A stretch of 64,000 nt of DNA from Streptomyces sp. SUK 48 (GCF_009650765.1 NZ_CP045740.1:1922001-1986000), one strand, 5' to 3'; counted from the first letter of the stretch, positions 29,266 to 40,575 are shown. Translations and numbers: made by a program. Notes: a model not told the origin generated them from the letters alone.

Positions 29266-30003
29266 ATGGCAGCGCCCGTGCTCCTCGTCATCGCCCACGG
29301 CAGCCGCGACCCGCGGCACGCCGCCACCGTGCACGCCCTGGTGGAGCGGGTGCGCGCGCAGCGCCCCGGGCTGCGCGTGGAGACCGGCTTCCTCGACTTC
29401 AACGTGCCGTCCGTCCACGGTGTGCTCAAGTCCCTGGCGGCGGAGGGCGTCCGGGACGTGGTGGCGCTGCCGCTGCTGCTCACCCGTGCCTTCCACGCGA
29501 AGTCCGACATCCCGGCGGTGCTGCGGGCGGCGCCCGCGCGGCTGCGGATACGGCAGGCGGAGGTGCTCGGCCCGTCGCCGCTGCTGCTCACGGCGCTGGA
29601 GCGACGGCTGTACGAGGCCGGGCTCAGCCCCGCCGACAAGTCCTCGACCGGGGTCGTGCTGGCCTCGGCGGGGTCCAGCGACCCGGAGGCGATCGCGGTG
29701 ATCGCCGATATCGCGCGGGAGTGGTGGCACACCGGTTGGTGCGCCGTGCGGCCCGCGTTCGCCTCCGCCCGGCTGCCGCGCACCGAGGACGCCGTACGGG
29801 AACTGCACGCGCTCGGCTGCGCACGGGTCGCCGTCGCGCCGTACGTCCTCGCGCCCGGCTTCCTGCCGGACCGGATCGCGCGCGGCGCGGCCGGGGCGGA
29901 CGTCCTCGCCGAGGTGCTGGGGCCCGCGCCGGAGGTGGCCCGGCTGCTGCTGCGCCGGTACGACGCGGCGTGCCGCCCGGCGCTCCAGGCGCTCGGCGCC
30001 TAA
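29266..30003 (+). CDS. Sirohydrochlorin chelatase (CbiX/SirB-like)
   Basis: A 245-residue protein with two CbiX-type halves. The first begins LLVIAHGSRDPRH, where His is the metal-coordinating residue, and contains LTRAFHAKSDIP with the second conserved His; the second half repeats LASAGSSDPEA. It inserts iron into sirohydrochlorin to make siroheme, the cofactor of the sulfite reductase 7 kb upstream in the same direction. It follows the permease gene after 5 bp, so it is the last gene of the block. Cobalt chelation is the alternative in this family but the context favours iron. Confidence 0.93.
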   Translation: MAAPVLLVIAHGSRDPRHAATVHALVERVRAQRPGLRVETGFLDFNVPSVHGVLKSLAAEGVRDVVALPLLLTRAFHAKSDIPAVLRAAPARLRIRQAEVLGPSPLLLTALERRLYEAGLSPADKSSTGVVLASAGSSDPEAIAVIADIAREWWHTGWCAVRPAFASARLPRTEDAVRELHALGCARVAVAPYVLAPGFLPDRIARGAAGADVLAEVLGPAPEVARLLLRRYDAACRPALQALGA

Positions 30004-30017
30004 GGAGTTTCGTGCGA

Positions 30018-30039
30018 GGGCCGCCGCCGGGCGCGGCCC
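30018..30039. terminator. Hairpin at the end of the sulfur block
   Basis: GGGCCGC at 30018-30024 pairs with GCGGCCC at 30033-30039. It sits 14 bp after the chelatase stop and 4 bp before the stop of the converging gene, so it may end both transcripts. Confidence 0.45.
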
Positions 30040-30043
30040 GCGG

Positions 30044-30367
30044 TCACAGTCCGAGAGCCTGCACCAGCTGCCGGGTGTAGGCGAGACTGGCGGTGCCGGC
30101 CGACGCCCCGATGCAGATGTCGTCCAGGGCGGAGCGGATGCGGCCGCGGTTGGGCGGCAGTCCGTCGTCGGCGGACTCCGCGAACGCCGCCTCGATGATC
30201 TGGCCCTGCCGGACGAGCCCGGGGCACTCCCTGCGCAGCGCCTCGGTGAGCCGGGCGGAGACCGCGATCAGGGCCGGCAGCGGCGGGGTGCCGTGGGTCA
30301 GGTCGAGGCCGACGAACTCACCGTACTGTCCAGGTCCGTTGGGGTGTCCGTAGTCGTAGGTGCTCAT
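30044..30367 (-). CDS. Small hypothetical protein
   Basis: A 107-residue cytosolic protein starting MSTYDYGHPNGPGQYGEFVGLDL, with a helical body (LIAVSARLTEALRRECPGLV, IIEAAFAESADDGL, IRSALDDICIGAS) and no cysteine pair, signal or membrane segment. The ATG at 30367 has CGAGGACTGGAC before it. The family is not one I recognise. It converges on the chelatase gene and has a 410-bp leader region with no other gene. Confidence 0.6.
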   Translation of the reverse strand: MSTYDYGHPNGPGQYGEFVGLDLTHGTPPLPALIAVSARLTEALRRECPGLVRQGQIIEAAFAESADDGLPPNRGRIRSALDDICIGASAGTASLAYTRQLVQALGL

Positions 30368-30777
30368 GTCCAGTCCTCGCTCGTGGATCGGAGGTAGGCC
30401 GAAAATCGCCACTCCCGCGGGTGGCCGGTCGTCCGTCGACGACCCCGGACGCGCGAGCGGAACGGCGTGCGCACGCTCCGGCGCGGGGATGGGCGGTGTC
30501 CTTCCGGCCGTCCGGCGTGCTTCACCCTAGGGACAGCGGGACGGAGTTGTCGCGTTGTTCGCGGAGCCGTCCCCGTACGAGTGAGGACCGTGGTACAAGC
30601 CGTCGCGGTCCGGCGTTCCCCTGTGACGTCGGACCGCGACGGCACTCCGTTCTGCGCCCCGGGAGCCCCAGGTGTCACAGAGGAAGACCAAGTCGGGTAC
30701 GCACAGGGTCGGTTATCGGCCACTGCGGCGAGGTCCCTTCGAACTCCGGTTCAGCACAAGCGGAGTTCGGCGGCGGT
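30368..30777. other. Intergenic region without a supported gene
   Basis: It must hold the promoter of the small hypothetical gene (minus strand). Overlapping open frames on the plus strand are Arg/Pro/Ala-rich and motif-free; none has a convincing start. I see no tRNA or other structured RNA here. Confidence 0.55.
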
Positions 30778-31794
30778 TCAGGCCGACGCCGCCCGCGCCT
30801 CGTCGGCCAGCCGGACCAGCTCGGCCGGCGGCAGTGAGCCCGCCGCCCGGCGTTCCCGGGCGAAGGCGCCGGCGAGGCGCTGAAGGAGTTCGTTCAGCGG
30901 CGCGGGCATGCCGTGCAGCCGCCCGAGCAGGGCGATCTCGCCGTTGAGGTAGTCCGCCTCGATGCTGCCGGTGCCGCGCGCGAGGGACTGCCAGGAGGAG
31001 CCGCCGCCGCGCGGGGCCCCGTCCAGCGGGACCAGGGTCACCTTGTCGCCGCGCACCGCGCGCTGCTCCTCGGCGCTCGCGTGGGCGATCCCGGCGGCGG
31101 CCAGCACGGCCTCCCCCTCGGCCCGTACCCGTGCGTGCAGTTCCTCGGCGGCCGTGCCCTCGATGGGGCCGCTCAGGGCCTCCTGGGCGTTGGCGAGGTT
31201 GCTGAGCAGCTTGGCGTACTGCCAGCGGGCCACGTCCGGCACGACCGGCGCCTCGAAGTGCGCGGCGGCGAGGTCGGCGGCGATCCGCCGGGCGGTGTCG
31301 TCGGTACCGCCCTCGGCGCGGCCCAGATGGAGGATGCCGGTGAGCGGGGCGCCCGGGGCGGAGACGACGCCGGGCTCCACGAAGGTGGAGGGCAGCCAGA
31401 CGCAGACGCCGTACACCCGGCGGAAGCGGCGCAGCGCGATCCGGGGGCTCTCCACGCCGTTCTGGAGGCAGAGCAGCGGCAGCCGTTCGGCGGCGGTGCC
31501 GCCGCCGGCCACCGGGGCGGGCGCCCAGGCGTCCAGCGCGGCCGCGGTGTCCTGGGTCTTCACGGCGAGCAGCAGGACGTCGTCCGGGCGCAACGCGCCG
31601 AGCCGCTCCGGGCCCTCGACGGCCGGCAGCCGGTACGTCAGCTCCCCCTCGGGGACGCGCAGCCGCAGCCCGTGCTCGCCGAGTGCCCTCAGATGTCCGC
31701 CGCGGGCGACGAGGACGACCTCGCGTCCGGCCTGGGCCAGCCGTCCGCCGACGGCCCCGCCGACCGCTCCCGCTCCGATCACGATGTAGCGCAT
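30778..31794 (-). CDS. 2-dehydropantoate 2-reductase family protein
   Basis: A 338-residue NADPH-dependent reductase of the ketopantoate reductase family. The N-terminal Rossmann motif is YIVIGAGAVGGAVGGRLAQAG, followed by VLLAVKTQDTAAALD, LLCLQNGVESPRIALRRF with the catalytic-site Asn, and a C-terminal helical domain with KLLSNLANAQEALSG and SSWQSLARGTGSIEADYLNGEIALLGR (Ser/Glu of the family). It could serve pantothenate synthesis (PanE) but Streptomyces have several paralogues, so a symbol is withheld. The gene lies 23 bp after the DUF1697 gene in the same direction and is likely co-transcribed. Confidence 0.88.
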   Translation of the reverse strand: MRYIVIGAGAVGGAVGGRLAQAGREVVLVARGGHLRALGEHGLRLRVPEGELTYRLPAVEGPERLGALRPDDVLLLAVKTQDTAAALDAWAPAPVAGGGTAAERLPLLCLQNGVESPRIALRRFRRVYGVCVWLPSTFVEPGVVSAPGAPLTGILHLGRAEGGTDDTARRIAADLAAAHFEAPVVPDVARWQYAKLLSNLANAQEALSGPIEGTAAEELHARVRAEGEAVLAAAGIAHASAEEQRAVRGDKVTLVPLDGAPRGGGSSWQSLARGTGSIEADYLNGEIALLGRLHGMPAPLNELLQRLAGAFARERRAAGSLPPAELVRLADEARAASA

Positions 31795-31817
31795 GGACCC
31801 GATCCCATCACACGCGA

Positions 31818-32369
31818 TCACGCCGGGGGCGCGGTCAGCTCGGCGAGTTTCACCACGGTGTTCCAGTTCCGGCTGGTGCCGACCAGGTCCGTGGCGGCCC
31901 GCAGGCGGCCCAGCGCCTCGGCGAGCCTGGAGCGGCCGAGGCCGTCGGGGGCGTACAGGTACAGGCAGCGGTCGCCGAGGCGGAACTCCTCGGGGAGGTG
32001 GGCGACTTGGTCGAGGTGGGCGTAGCGGTCGGGGGTGACGGGGCCGGAGAAGTAGGTCACGTGCAGCTGCCGGGCCTCCAGTTCGGCGGCCGGGAAGGGG
32101 CAGGCGCGGACCACCTCGGCCAGATAGGCGTGGTCGCGTACCAGCACGTCCACCGGGAAGCCGAAGCGTTCCTCGATCGCCCGGGCCAACTCCCCCGCCA
32201 GCGACTCCTCGTCGCCCCGGCCGGTGGTGAACACGGCCTGCCCGCTCTGGAGATGGGTGCGGACGCCGGTGTGGCCGAGGGTGCCGAGCAGGGCGCGCAG
32301 GTCGGCCATCGGGAGCTTCCGCTTCCCGCCCACGTTGATCCCGCGCAACAGCGCCGCATAGGTCGTCAC
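31818..32369 (-). CDS. DUF1697 family protein
   Basis: A 183-residue protein starting TTYAALLRGINVGGKRKLPMADLRALLGTLGH, the standard N-terminal signature of DUF1697, with RTHLQSGQAVF and the C-terminal GTSRNWNTVVKLAEL also characteristic. Function unknown. GTG at 32369 has almost no 5' space before a strong hairpin at 32386-32420, so transcription probably starts close to the start codon (possibly leaderless) and any ribosome site is weak. Confidence 0.9.
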   Translation of the reverse strand: MTTYAALLRGINVGGKRKLPMADLRALLGTLGHTGVRTHLQSGQAVFTTGRGDEESLAGELARAIEERFGFPVDVLVRDHAYLAEVVRACPFPAAELEARQLHVTYFSGPVTPDRYAHLDQVAHLPEEFRLGDRCLYLYAPDGLGRSRLAEALGRLRAATDLVGTSRNWNTVVKLAELTAPPA

Positions 32370-32385
32370 ACGGTCAGCTTAGAAC

Positions 32386-32420
32386 GGCCGTCGTGCCCCG
32401 TGGGGGCGGGCACGACGGCC
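32386..32420. terminator. Perfect 13-bp hairpin close to the DUF1697 start
   Basis: GGCCGTCGTGCCC at 32386-32398 pairs perfectly with GGGCACGACGGCC at 32408-32420 across a 9-nt loop. It lies only 17 bp before the DUF1697 start. It may block read-through in either direction between the divergent genes. Confidence 0.5.
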
Positions 32421-32492
32421 GGGGCCCGGCCCCGAGGGGGGCGGGCTGCGCGAAACAATGCCGGTTCGGCGGGGGCCGGATCAACCTCTGCA

Positions 32493-32516
32493 CACAGCTG
32501 TGACTTGTTCAACAAG
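32493..32516. promoter_or_regulatory. Two adjacent short palindromes in the divergent promoter region
   Basis: CACAGCTGTG (32493-32502) and CTTGTTCAACAAG (32504-32516) are perfect palindromes next to each other in the only AT-richer part (32480-32550) of the space between the DUF1697 and phosphotransferase genes. This is a likely promoter/operator area; no regulator is identified. Confidence 0.3.
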
Positions 32517-32676
32517 CTTTCGTAATCACAAAGTGGATCTCTGACGGCGGAACGGACATCCCATGACGCCCGGCGGGGTCCGGTCCCGCGCGGATGGGAG
32601 ACTGACCGGGGGAAACGGCGGGCGCCGGCGCCCCGGGAACGGCTCGGCGAAGACGGCGGCACGGAGAGGCACCACG

Positions 32677-33540
32677 ATGGACGAGGCACGGGCGCGGGAC
32701 GTACTGGCCGCGGCGGGCGTGCCCGCGGCGGGGGCCGGGGACGCGGTGCTGCTCGCGCTCGGCGAGAACGCGGTGTTCGCCGCCGGCGACCTGGTCGTGA
32801 AGGTGGGGCGGGACGCCGAGCTGCTGGAGCGCGCCCGGCGTGAGCTGGCCGTCGCCGGGTGGCTCGCCGAGGCGGGCGTGCCGGCGGTGCGGGCGGCCGA
32901 GCCGGAGCCGCGGCTGGCCGAGGGGCATCCGGTGACGGTGTGGCACCGGCTGCCGGACGCCGTACGCCCCGCCGAGCCGCGTGATCTGGCCGGGCTGCTG
33001 CGCCTGGTGCACGCCCTGCCCGCGGCGCCGTTCGCGCTGCCGCCGCGTGAGCTGCTGGGCGGCGTGGAGCGCTGGCTGCGGCTCGCGGGCGAGGCGGTCG
33101 ACCCCGAGGACGCGGCCTATCTGCGGGCGCGCCGGGACGGCTTCGCGGCGGCCGCGGCGGCGCTGACGCCCCGTCTGGCGCCGGGTCCCATCCACGGTGA
33201 CGCGCTGGCGCGCAATGTCCACATCGGGCCCGAGGGTCCGGCCCTGGTGGACCTGGAGACCTTCTCCGCGGATCTGCGCGAGCACGACCTGGTGGTGATG
33301 GCCCTGTCCCGCGACCGGTACGGGCTGCCCGCCGCGTCGTACGACGCCTTCACCGCGACCTACGGCTGGGACGTGCGCGAGTGGGAGGGCTGCTCGGTGC
33401 TGCGCGGCGCCCGCGAGACGGCCAGCTGCGCCTGGGTCGCCCAGCACGCGCCCGGCAATCCGAAGGCCCTCGCGGAGTTCCGCCGCCGGGTGGCGTCGCT
33501 GCGGGACGGGGACGAGTCGGTGCGCTGGTACCCCTTCTGA
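32677..33540 (+). CDS. Aminoglycoside phosphotransferase (APH) family protein
   Basis: A 287-residue kinase-like protein. The nucleotide site Lys is in GDLVVKVGRDAELLERARRELAVAGWLAEAGVPAV; the catalytic loop is GPIHGDALARNVHIG (HGD with Asn) and the metal-binding Asp follows in ALVDLETFS. All catalytic positions are present, so it should be an active small-molecule or macrolide/aminoglycoside-like kinase, though the substrate is unknown. The ATG at 32677 has GGAGAGG 8 nt upstream; the open frame begins earlier but without similarity. Confidence 0.85.
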   Translation: MDEARARDVLAAAGVPAAGAGDAVLLALGENAVFAAGDLVVKVGRDAELLERARRELAVAGWLAEAGVPAVRAAEPEPRLAEGHPVTVWHRLPDAVRPAEPRDLAGLLRLVHALPAAPFALPPRELLGGVERWLRLAGEAVDPEDAAYLRARRDGFAAAAAALTPRLAPGPIHGDALARNVHIGPEGPALVDLETFSADLREHDLVVMALSRDRYGLPAASYDAFTATYGWDVREWEGCSVLRGARETASCAWVAQHAPGNPKALAEFRRRVASLRDGDESVRWYPF

Positions 33541-33586
33541 TCCCACCGGCCGGACGGCCCGCGTCCGAGCCGCCGGACGCCTCGCG

Positions 33587-34309
33587 TCACACCGTCTCGG
33601 GTGTCAGCTCCCGCAGCGGCCACAGCCCGTCCACCACCGCCGCCCCGTCCCCCTTGCGGCGCAGGAACTCCTGGAAGTCGGCCGCCCATTCGGCGTACCA
33701 CTCGATCTGCCGGCGGTGCAGTTCGGCCGGGCCGAGCGCGGCGATCTTGGGGTGGCGGACGGCTATCGCGGCGGCCAGGCGGGCGGCGGCGAGGGCGTCC
33801 GCGGACGCGTTGTGCGCCGCGTCCAGGACGACGCCGTACTCGGCGCAGACCGCTTCCAGATTCCGCTTGCCGCGGCGGTAGCGGTCCGCCCGGCGGTCGA
33901 TGGTGTACGGGTCGATCACCGGCGCGGGGGCCGCCCCGCCGAGGCGGTCGGCGAGGGACGGCAGCCGGTGGCGGCGCAGTTCGGCGGCGAGCAGGGTGAG
34001 GTCGAAGGCCGCGTTGTAGGCGACGACCGGGACGCCCGTCTTCCAGTACGACACCAGGGCCTCGGCGATGGCGTCGGCGACCCGGTCCGCGGGTGCGCCC
34101 TCGGCCGCCGCCCGTTCATTGCTGATCCCGTGCACGGCGACCGCGTCGGCCGGGATCTTGACGCCCGGATCGGCCAGCCACTCCCGGTGGCCCAGCGGCT
34201 CACCGGCCCTGACCTCGATCACCGCGCCGGTGACGATGCGTGCCTCGCGCGGATCCGTGCCGGTCGTCTCCAGGTCGAAGCCGACCAGCAGCTCTTGGTG
34301 CCAGCCCAT
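33587..34309 (-). CDS. DnaQ-like 3'-5' exonuclease
   Basis: A 240-residue exonuclease of the DEDDh class. ExoI has Asp and Glu in LLVGFDLETTGTDP (residues 6-19), ExoII Asp in VVAYNAAFDLTLLAAEL, and ExoIII His/Asp in DAAHNASADALAAARLAA. This set matches DNA polymerase III epsilon-like and oligonucleotide trimming enzymes; proofreading or DNA repair are possible. The ATG at 34309 follows AAGGGGGA. The C-terminal 60 residues are Trp/Arg-rich (RRQIEWYAEWAADFQEFLRRKGDG), as in actinobacterial homologues. Confidence 0.9.
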   Translation of the reverse strand: MGWHQELLVGFDLETTGTDPREARIVTGAVIEVRAGEPLGHREWLADPGVKIPADAVAVHGISNERAAAEGAPADRVADAIAEALVSYWKTGVPVVAYNAAFDLTLLAAELRRHRLPSLADRLGGAAPAPVIDPYTIDRRADRYRRGKRNLEAVCAEYGVVLDAAHNASADALAAARLAAAIAVRHPKIAALGPAELHRRQIEWYAEWAADFQEFLRRKGDGAAVVDGLWPLRELTPETV

Positions 34310-34419
34310 GGGCGGTCCCCCTTCTTCATGGTGCGTTCCCCCAGTGGTCTCCACCCTCGCACGGGGCACTGACAATCAGGGGACCGCGTTCCGCTTTTCG
34401 GTGGAGAAGGGGGTGCGGA

Positions 34420-35658
34420 TCAGGACACAGGGCGCGAATCGGCCCACGTCAGCTCGAACTCCTCGCGATATGTCGGAAAGAGTCCGGCTTCGCCCGCATC
34501 GTCCGACTTGACCAGGCGGCTGCCGTTGCGCAGCACCAGGACCGGCGACTCCATCCCGCGCGCCCCGCGCAGATAGGACTGCACCACGGCGATGCCGTCG
34601 GTACCGTCGCCGTCCACCAGATAGGCGGTGAAGCGGGGCGTCTCGTCGTACACCTGGATCTGGAAGGCGTCCGGGTCGCGCAGCCGGGAGCGCACCCGGC
34701 GCATGTGCAGGATGTTCATCTCGACCGAGCGGCTCAGCTCGCCCCGCTTCATCCCGAGTTCGCGCTCGCGGCGCTTGACCGAGCTGGAGGCGGGGTTGAG
34801 GAAGAGCAGCCGGACCCGGCAGCCGGACTCGGCGAGCCGGACCAGGCGCCGCCCGGAGAAGTTCTGCACCAGCAGGTTGAGGCCGATGCCGATGGCGTCC
34901 AGGCGCCGGGCGCCGCCGAAGAGGTCCTCGGCCGGGAACCGGCGCATCAGCCGCACCCGGTCCGAGTGGACGGCGACCACGTCGGCGTACCGGTCGCCGA
35001 CCAGGTCCTCGACCGCGTCGACGGGCAGCCGGCGCGCGGAGGGCACGTCGCCGCCCGCGCCGAGCATCTCCAGGAGCCGGGCCGAGGCGCGCTCCGCCTG
35101 GCCGAGCACCGCCTCGGACAGGGCCCGGTTGCGGGAGACGACGTTGCGCGTCACCTCCAGCTCGTCCAGGGCGAGTTCGAGGTCGCGGCGCTCGTCGAAG
35201 TACGGCTCGAAGCAGGGCCAGTGCTGCACCATCAGCTCGCGCAGCTGGGGCAACGTCAGGAAGCTGAGCACGTTGTCGTCGGCCGGATCGAGCAAGTAGC
35301 CCTTGCGGCGGCTGACTTCGCGTACAGCGACCGCGCGCTGCACCCATTCCTGTCCGGCCGGTCCGGCGGCGGCGACCACCCACTCGTCGCCGTGCACGGG
35401 CTCGTACACGGGCCGCAGGACGGCGGCGACGACCGAACGCAGCCGCTGCTCCACGAGGTTCAGCCAGATGTAGGCCCGGCCGGCCCGCTGGGCGCGGGTG
35501 CGCACCTCGTGCCAGGCGTCGGCGCCCCAGTCCAGCTCCGGCCCGATGGAACCCGCGTCCATCGGCCGTGCCAGGGACACCGCGCCGGGCGGGACGTCCG
35601 CGGAGTCTCCCTCGTGACCCTCGCCACCAGGGGGCAGCTCCAGCCCTCCCGAGCCCAC
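34420..35658 (-). CDS. SAV2148-family HEPN domain protein
   Basis: A 412-residue cytosolic protein that corresponds to the Streptomyces SAV2148 family. The N-terminal half has a helical HEPN-type region (WHEVRTRAQRAGRAYIWLNLVEQRLRSVVAAVL), and the C-terminal half contains LDAIGIGLNLLVQNFSGRRLVRLAESGCRVRLLFLNP, SVEMNILHMRRVRSRL and GIAVVQSYLRGARGMESPVLVLRNG, resembling the phospholipase-D-like fold seen in related proteins. HEPN domains often occur in RNA-cutting or nucleotide-binding proteins, but no such role is known here. GTG at 35658 is chosen with GGAAGG upstream. It diverges from glgX. Confidence 0.85.
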   Translation of the reverse strand: MGSGGLELPPGGEGHEGDSADVPPGAVSLARPMDAGSIGPELDWGADAWHEVRTRAQRAGRAYIWLNLVEQRLRSVVAAVLRPVYEPVHGDEWVVAAAGPAGQEWVQRAVAVREVSRRKGYLLDPADDNVLSFLTLPQLRELMVQHWPCFEPYFDERRDLELALDELEVTRNVVSRNRALSEAVLGQAERASARLLEMLGAGGDVPSARRLPVDAVEDLVGDRYADVVAVHSDRVRLMRRFPAEDLFGGARRLDAIGIGLNLLVQNFSGRRLVRLAESGCRVRLLFLNPASSSVKRRERELGMKRGELSRSVEMNILHMRRVRSRLRDPDAFQIQVYDETPRFTAYLVDGDGTDGIAVVQSYLRGARGMESPVLVLRNGSRLVKSDDAGEAGLFPTYREEFELTWADSRPVS

Positions 35659-35938
35659 CCGTGCACCGCCTTCCGTCCCCGGGCCTTTCCCGTCTCGACG
35701 ATCAAGGAAGGGTACTCCGGGAGCGGCGCGCGGTGCAGCCGGATGGACAGGTCGGTTCCGCTCCTGCTCTGCTCAACTGCTTGGCGTTTTCGGGCCGTTC
35801 CCCACCGCTCGTGCACGGGGAGTGAGCGGTTTCATAGCCGGGGGTACCCGGCCGGTCCCGTTCCTGCTTTCGGGGAGACTTCGTGCCATCGCGCGAACCG
35901 GCCCCCGGGCGGGCCGCCCACCTGGGAGAGTCATTGCC

Positions 35939-38047
<2,109 letters not shown>

Positions 38048-38145
38048 GGCGCCGTAGGCCAGGTGGGTGAGCGCGGACGAGCCGCCTCGGCCGCCGGCCC
38101 GGTCCGGGTGACACGAAACGCGGCAGGGCGGGTACGTAGGTTCCC

Positions 38146-40515
38146 ATGACCTCTGCGCGACCCGGACCGGGGGTGCCCACGGCCACCTACCGGCTTCAGC
38201 TCCAGCCCGCCTTCCCGTTCTCGGCCGCCGCGGCGGCCGTCCCGTACCTCGCCTCGCTCGGCGTGTCCCATCTGCACCTGTCCCCCGTCCTGGAGGCCGT
38301 ACCGGGTTCCGCGCACGGCTACGACGTGGTGGACCACGGCCGCGTCCGCGCGGAACTCGGCGGCGAGGAGGGGCTGCGCGCGCTGTCCCGGACCGCCCGG
38401 GAGCACGGCCTCGGCCTGGTCCTGGACATCGTGCCGAACCACATGGCGATGGCGCCCGCGCACAACCACGCCCTGTGGGAGGTGCTGCGCGAGGGACCGG
38501 ATTCGGCGTACGCAAGCTGGTTCGACATCGACTGGGACGCCGGGGGCGGCCGGGTGCTGCTGCCCGTGCTCGGTGCCCCGCTCGGGGCCGAGCTCGGCCA
38601 TCTGCGGGTCGACGGCGACGCGCTGCGCCTGCGCGACCAGGTCCTCCCGCTGCGCGCCGGCACCGAGCGGCTGCCGCTGCCCGAGCTGCTGGACGCCCAG
38701 TGGTACCGCCCGGTGTGGTGGCGGCTCGCCCGGACCGAGCTGAACTACCGGCGGTTCTTCAGCATCTCGGAGCTGATCGGGCTGCGGGTGGAGGACCCCG
38801 GGGTGTTCGACGCCACCCACGCCAAGATCCTCCAGCTGCTGGACGAGGGCGTGGCCGACGGGCTGCGCGTGGACCACCCCGACGGGCTCGCCGACCCGGA
38901 CGCGTATCTCGCCCGGTTGCACGAGGCGAGCGGCGGGCGCTGGACGGTGATCGAGAAGATCCTCGCCGACGACGAGCGGCTGCCGCCCTCCTGGCCCATC
39001 GCGGGCACCACCGGCTACGACGCGCTGCGCCGGGTCGACGGCCTGTTCACGGACCCGGACGGGGCGGTCGAACTCCTCACGGAGTACCGGCGGTTCGCGG
39101 CCCCGCAGGCGGACCGGGGCGGTGTCTGGGATGCGACGGTCCGCCGGGCCGCCTACAAGGTGCTCACGCACGAGCTGGCCACCGAGACCGAGCGGCTCAC
39201 CCGGGTCGCGGTGCGGCTGTGCGCCCACTCTCCCGACCTCGCGCTGCGCGACCGGGCCCCCTGGGCGCTGCGTACGGCCCTGGAGGAACTCCTGGTCCGG
39301 ATGCGGGTCTACCGGCCGTACGCCTCCGGGGACGCGGCCGCCGTCATCACGGAGGAGGCCGCCGGGGAGGCCCGGCTCGCCTTCGTGGTCCCCGAGGAGG
39401 CGGCGGTCGTCGACCTCGTACGGCAGCTGCTCGTGGAGCCGCCCGGGGACCCGGCCGCGCCGGACCACGCCGACCGGCTCGAACTGCGCACCCGGTTCGC
39501 GCAGACCGCCTCCGCGCTGCGGGCGAAGTCGGTGGAGGACACGGCGTACTACCGCTATGTGCCGCTGCTGGCGGCGACCGAGGTGGGCGGCGACCCGGGC
39601 CGCCCGGGGATCTCCCCGCGCGAGTTCCACACGTACTGCGCCCGCGTCCAGGAGGAGCGGCCGCTGACCGGTACGGCCGTCACCACGCACGACACCAAGC
39701 GCAGCGCCGACGTCCGCGCGGCCCTCGCCGTCCTGACCGAGTGCCCCGGCCGCTGGGCGGAGCTGGTGGCCGGGGTGACCCGCCCCGAGGAGGGCACCCC
39801 GGACGGGCAGCTGGCCTGGGCGGCCTGGCAGACGGTGTTCGGGCTCGGTCCGGCCGAGGAGGAGCGGGTGCGGGAGAACCTGCTGAAGCATGTGCGCGAG
39901 GCCGGCATGTACACCAGCTGGACCGAGCGGGAGACGCCGTACGAGGAGGCGGTGACCGCCTTCGTGGCGGCCGGCCCCTGCGGCCCGCCCGGCGAACGCG
40001 TGACCGCCTTCCGCAAGGCGCTGGAGCCGTACATCCGGGCCAACGTCCTCGGCACGGCCCTGGTGCACCTGACGATGCCGGGCGTCCCGGACGTGTACCA
40101 GGGCGCCGAGGGCGAGTTCCGCGCGCTGGTGGACCCGGACAACCGCCGCCCGGCGGCCCTGCCGCCCGAAACTCCGGGCGAAAAGGCTGAGTTGACGCGC
40201 GCGGCGCTGCGGCTGCGTGCCCGCAGGCCGGACGCCTTCGGGGCGGCCGCCTCCTACGACCCGCTGCCCGCCGAGGGCCCGGCGGCGGACCACTGCACGG
40301 CCTTCGCCCGCTCCGGGGAGGTGATCACGGCGGTGACCCGGCTCTCGCTGCGGCTCGCGGAGTCGGGCGGCTGGCGGGACACGACCCTGCCGCTGCCCCC
40401 CGGCCGCTGGGCCGATGCCCTCGACCCGGCACGGGAGTTCACCGGCCGGGTCCCCCTCACGGACCTGTTCGCCCCCCGGCCGGTGGCCCTGCTGGAGCGC
40501 GTCACCCGGGAGTGA
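38146..40515 (+). CDS. treY: Maltooligosyl trehalose synthase
   Basis: A 789-residue GH13_26 enzyme turning the reducing-end maltose of maltodextrins into a trehalose unit. It starts VPTATYRLQLQPAFPFSAAAAAVPYLASLGVSHLHLSPVL, the TreY hallmark. Catalytic regions: DIVPNHMAMA, GLRVDHPDGLADP with nucleophile Asp, WTVIEKILADDERLP with Glu and TTHDTKRSADVRA with Asp. Length matches the family. It follows glgX after 98 bp and is closed by a strong hairpin 20 bp past the stop. Confidence 0.96.
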   Translation: MTSARPGPGVPTATYRLQLQPAFPFSAAAAAVPYLASLGVSHLHLSPVLEAVPGSAHGYDVVDHGRVRAELGGEEGLRALSRTAREHGLGLVLDIVPNHMAMAPAHNHALWEVLREGPDSAYASWFDIDWDAGGGRVLLPVLGAPLGAELGHLRVDGDALRLRDQVLPLRAGTERLPLPELLDAQWYRPVWWRLARTELNYRRFFSISELIGLRVEDPGVFDATHAKILQLLDEGVADGLRVDHPDGLADPDAYLARLHEASGGRWTVIEKILADDERLPPSWPIAGTTGYDALRRVDGLFTDPDGAVELLTEYRRFAAPQADRGGVWDATVRRAAYKVLTHELATETERLTRVAVRLCAHSPDLALRDRAPWALRTALEELLVRMRVYRPYASGDAAAVITEEAAGEARLAFVVPEEAAVVDLVRQLLVEPPGDPAAPDHADRLELRTRFAQTASALRAKSVEDTAYYRYVPLLAATEVGGDPGRPGISPREFHTYCARVQEERPLTGTAVTTHDTKRSADVRAALAVLTECPGRWAELVAGVTRPEEGTPDGQLAWAAWQTVFGLGPAEEERVRENLLKHVREAGMYTSWTERETPYEEAVTAFVAAGPCGPPGERVTAFRKALEPYIRANVLGTALVHLTMPGVPDVYQGAEGEFRALVDPDNRRPAALPPETPGEKAELTRAALRLRARRPDAFGAAASYDPLPAEGPAADHCTAFARSGEVITAVTRLSLRLAESGGWRDTTLPLPPGRWADALDPAREFTGRVPLTDLFAPRPVALLERVTRE

Positions 40516-40535
40516 GAGGCAACCGATGCCCCCCT

Positions 40536-40575
40536 GCCGGGACCCGCCGGGAGACCGCTCCCGGCGGGTCCCGGC
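40536..40575. terminator. Perfect 18-bp hairpin terminator after treY
   Basis: 40536-40553 and 40558-40575 are perfect inverted complements with a 4-nt ACCG loop (stem core CGGGACCCGCCGGGAG). It lies 20 bp after the treY stop and ends right where the lipoamide dehydrogenase remnant begins. One of the strongest hairpins in the window. Confidence 0.85.
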
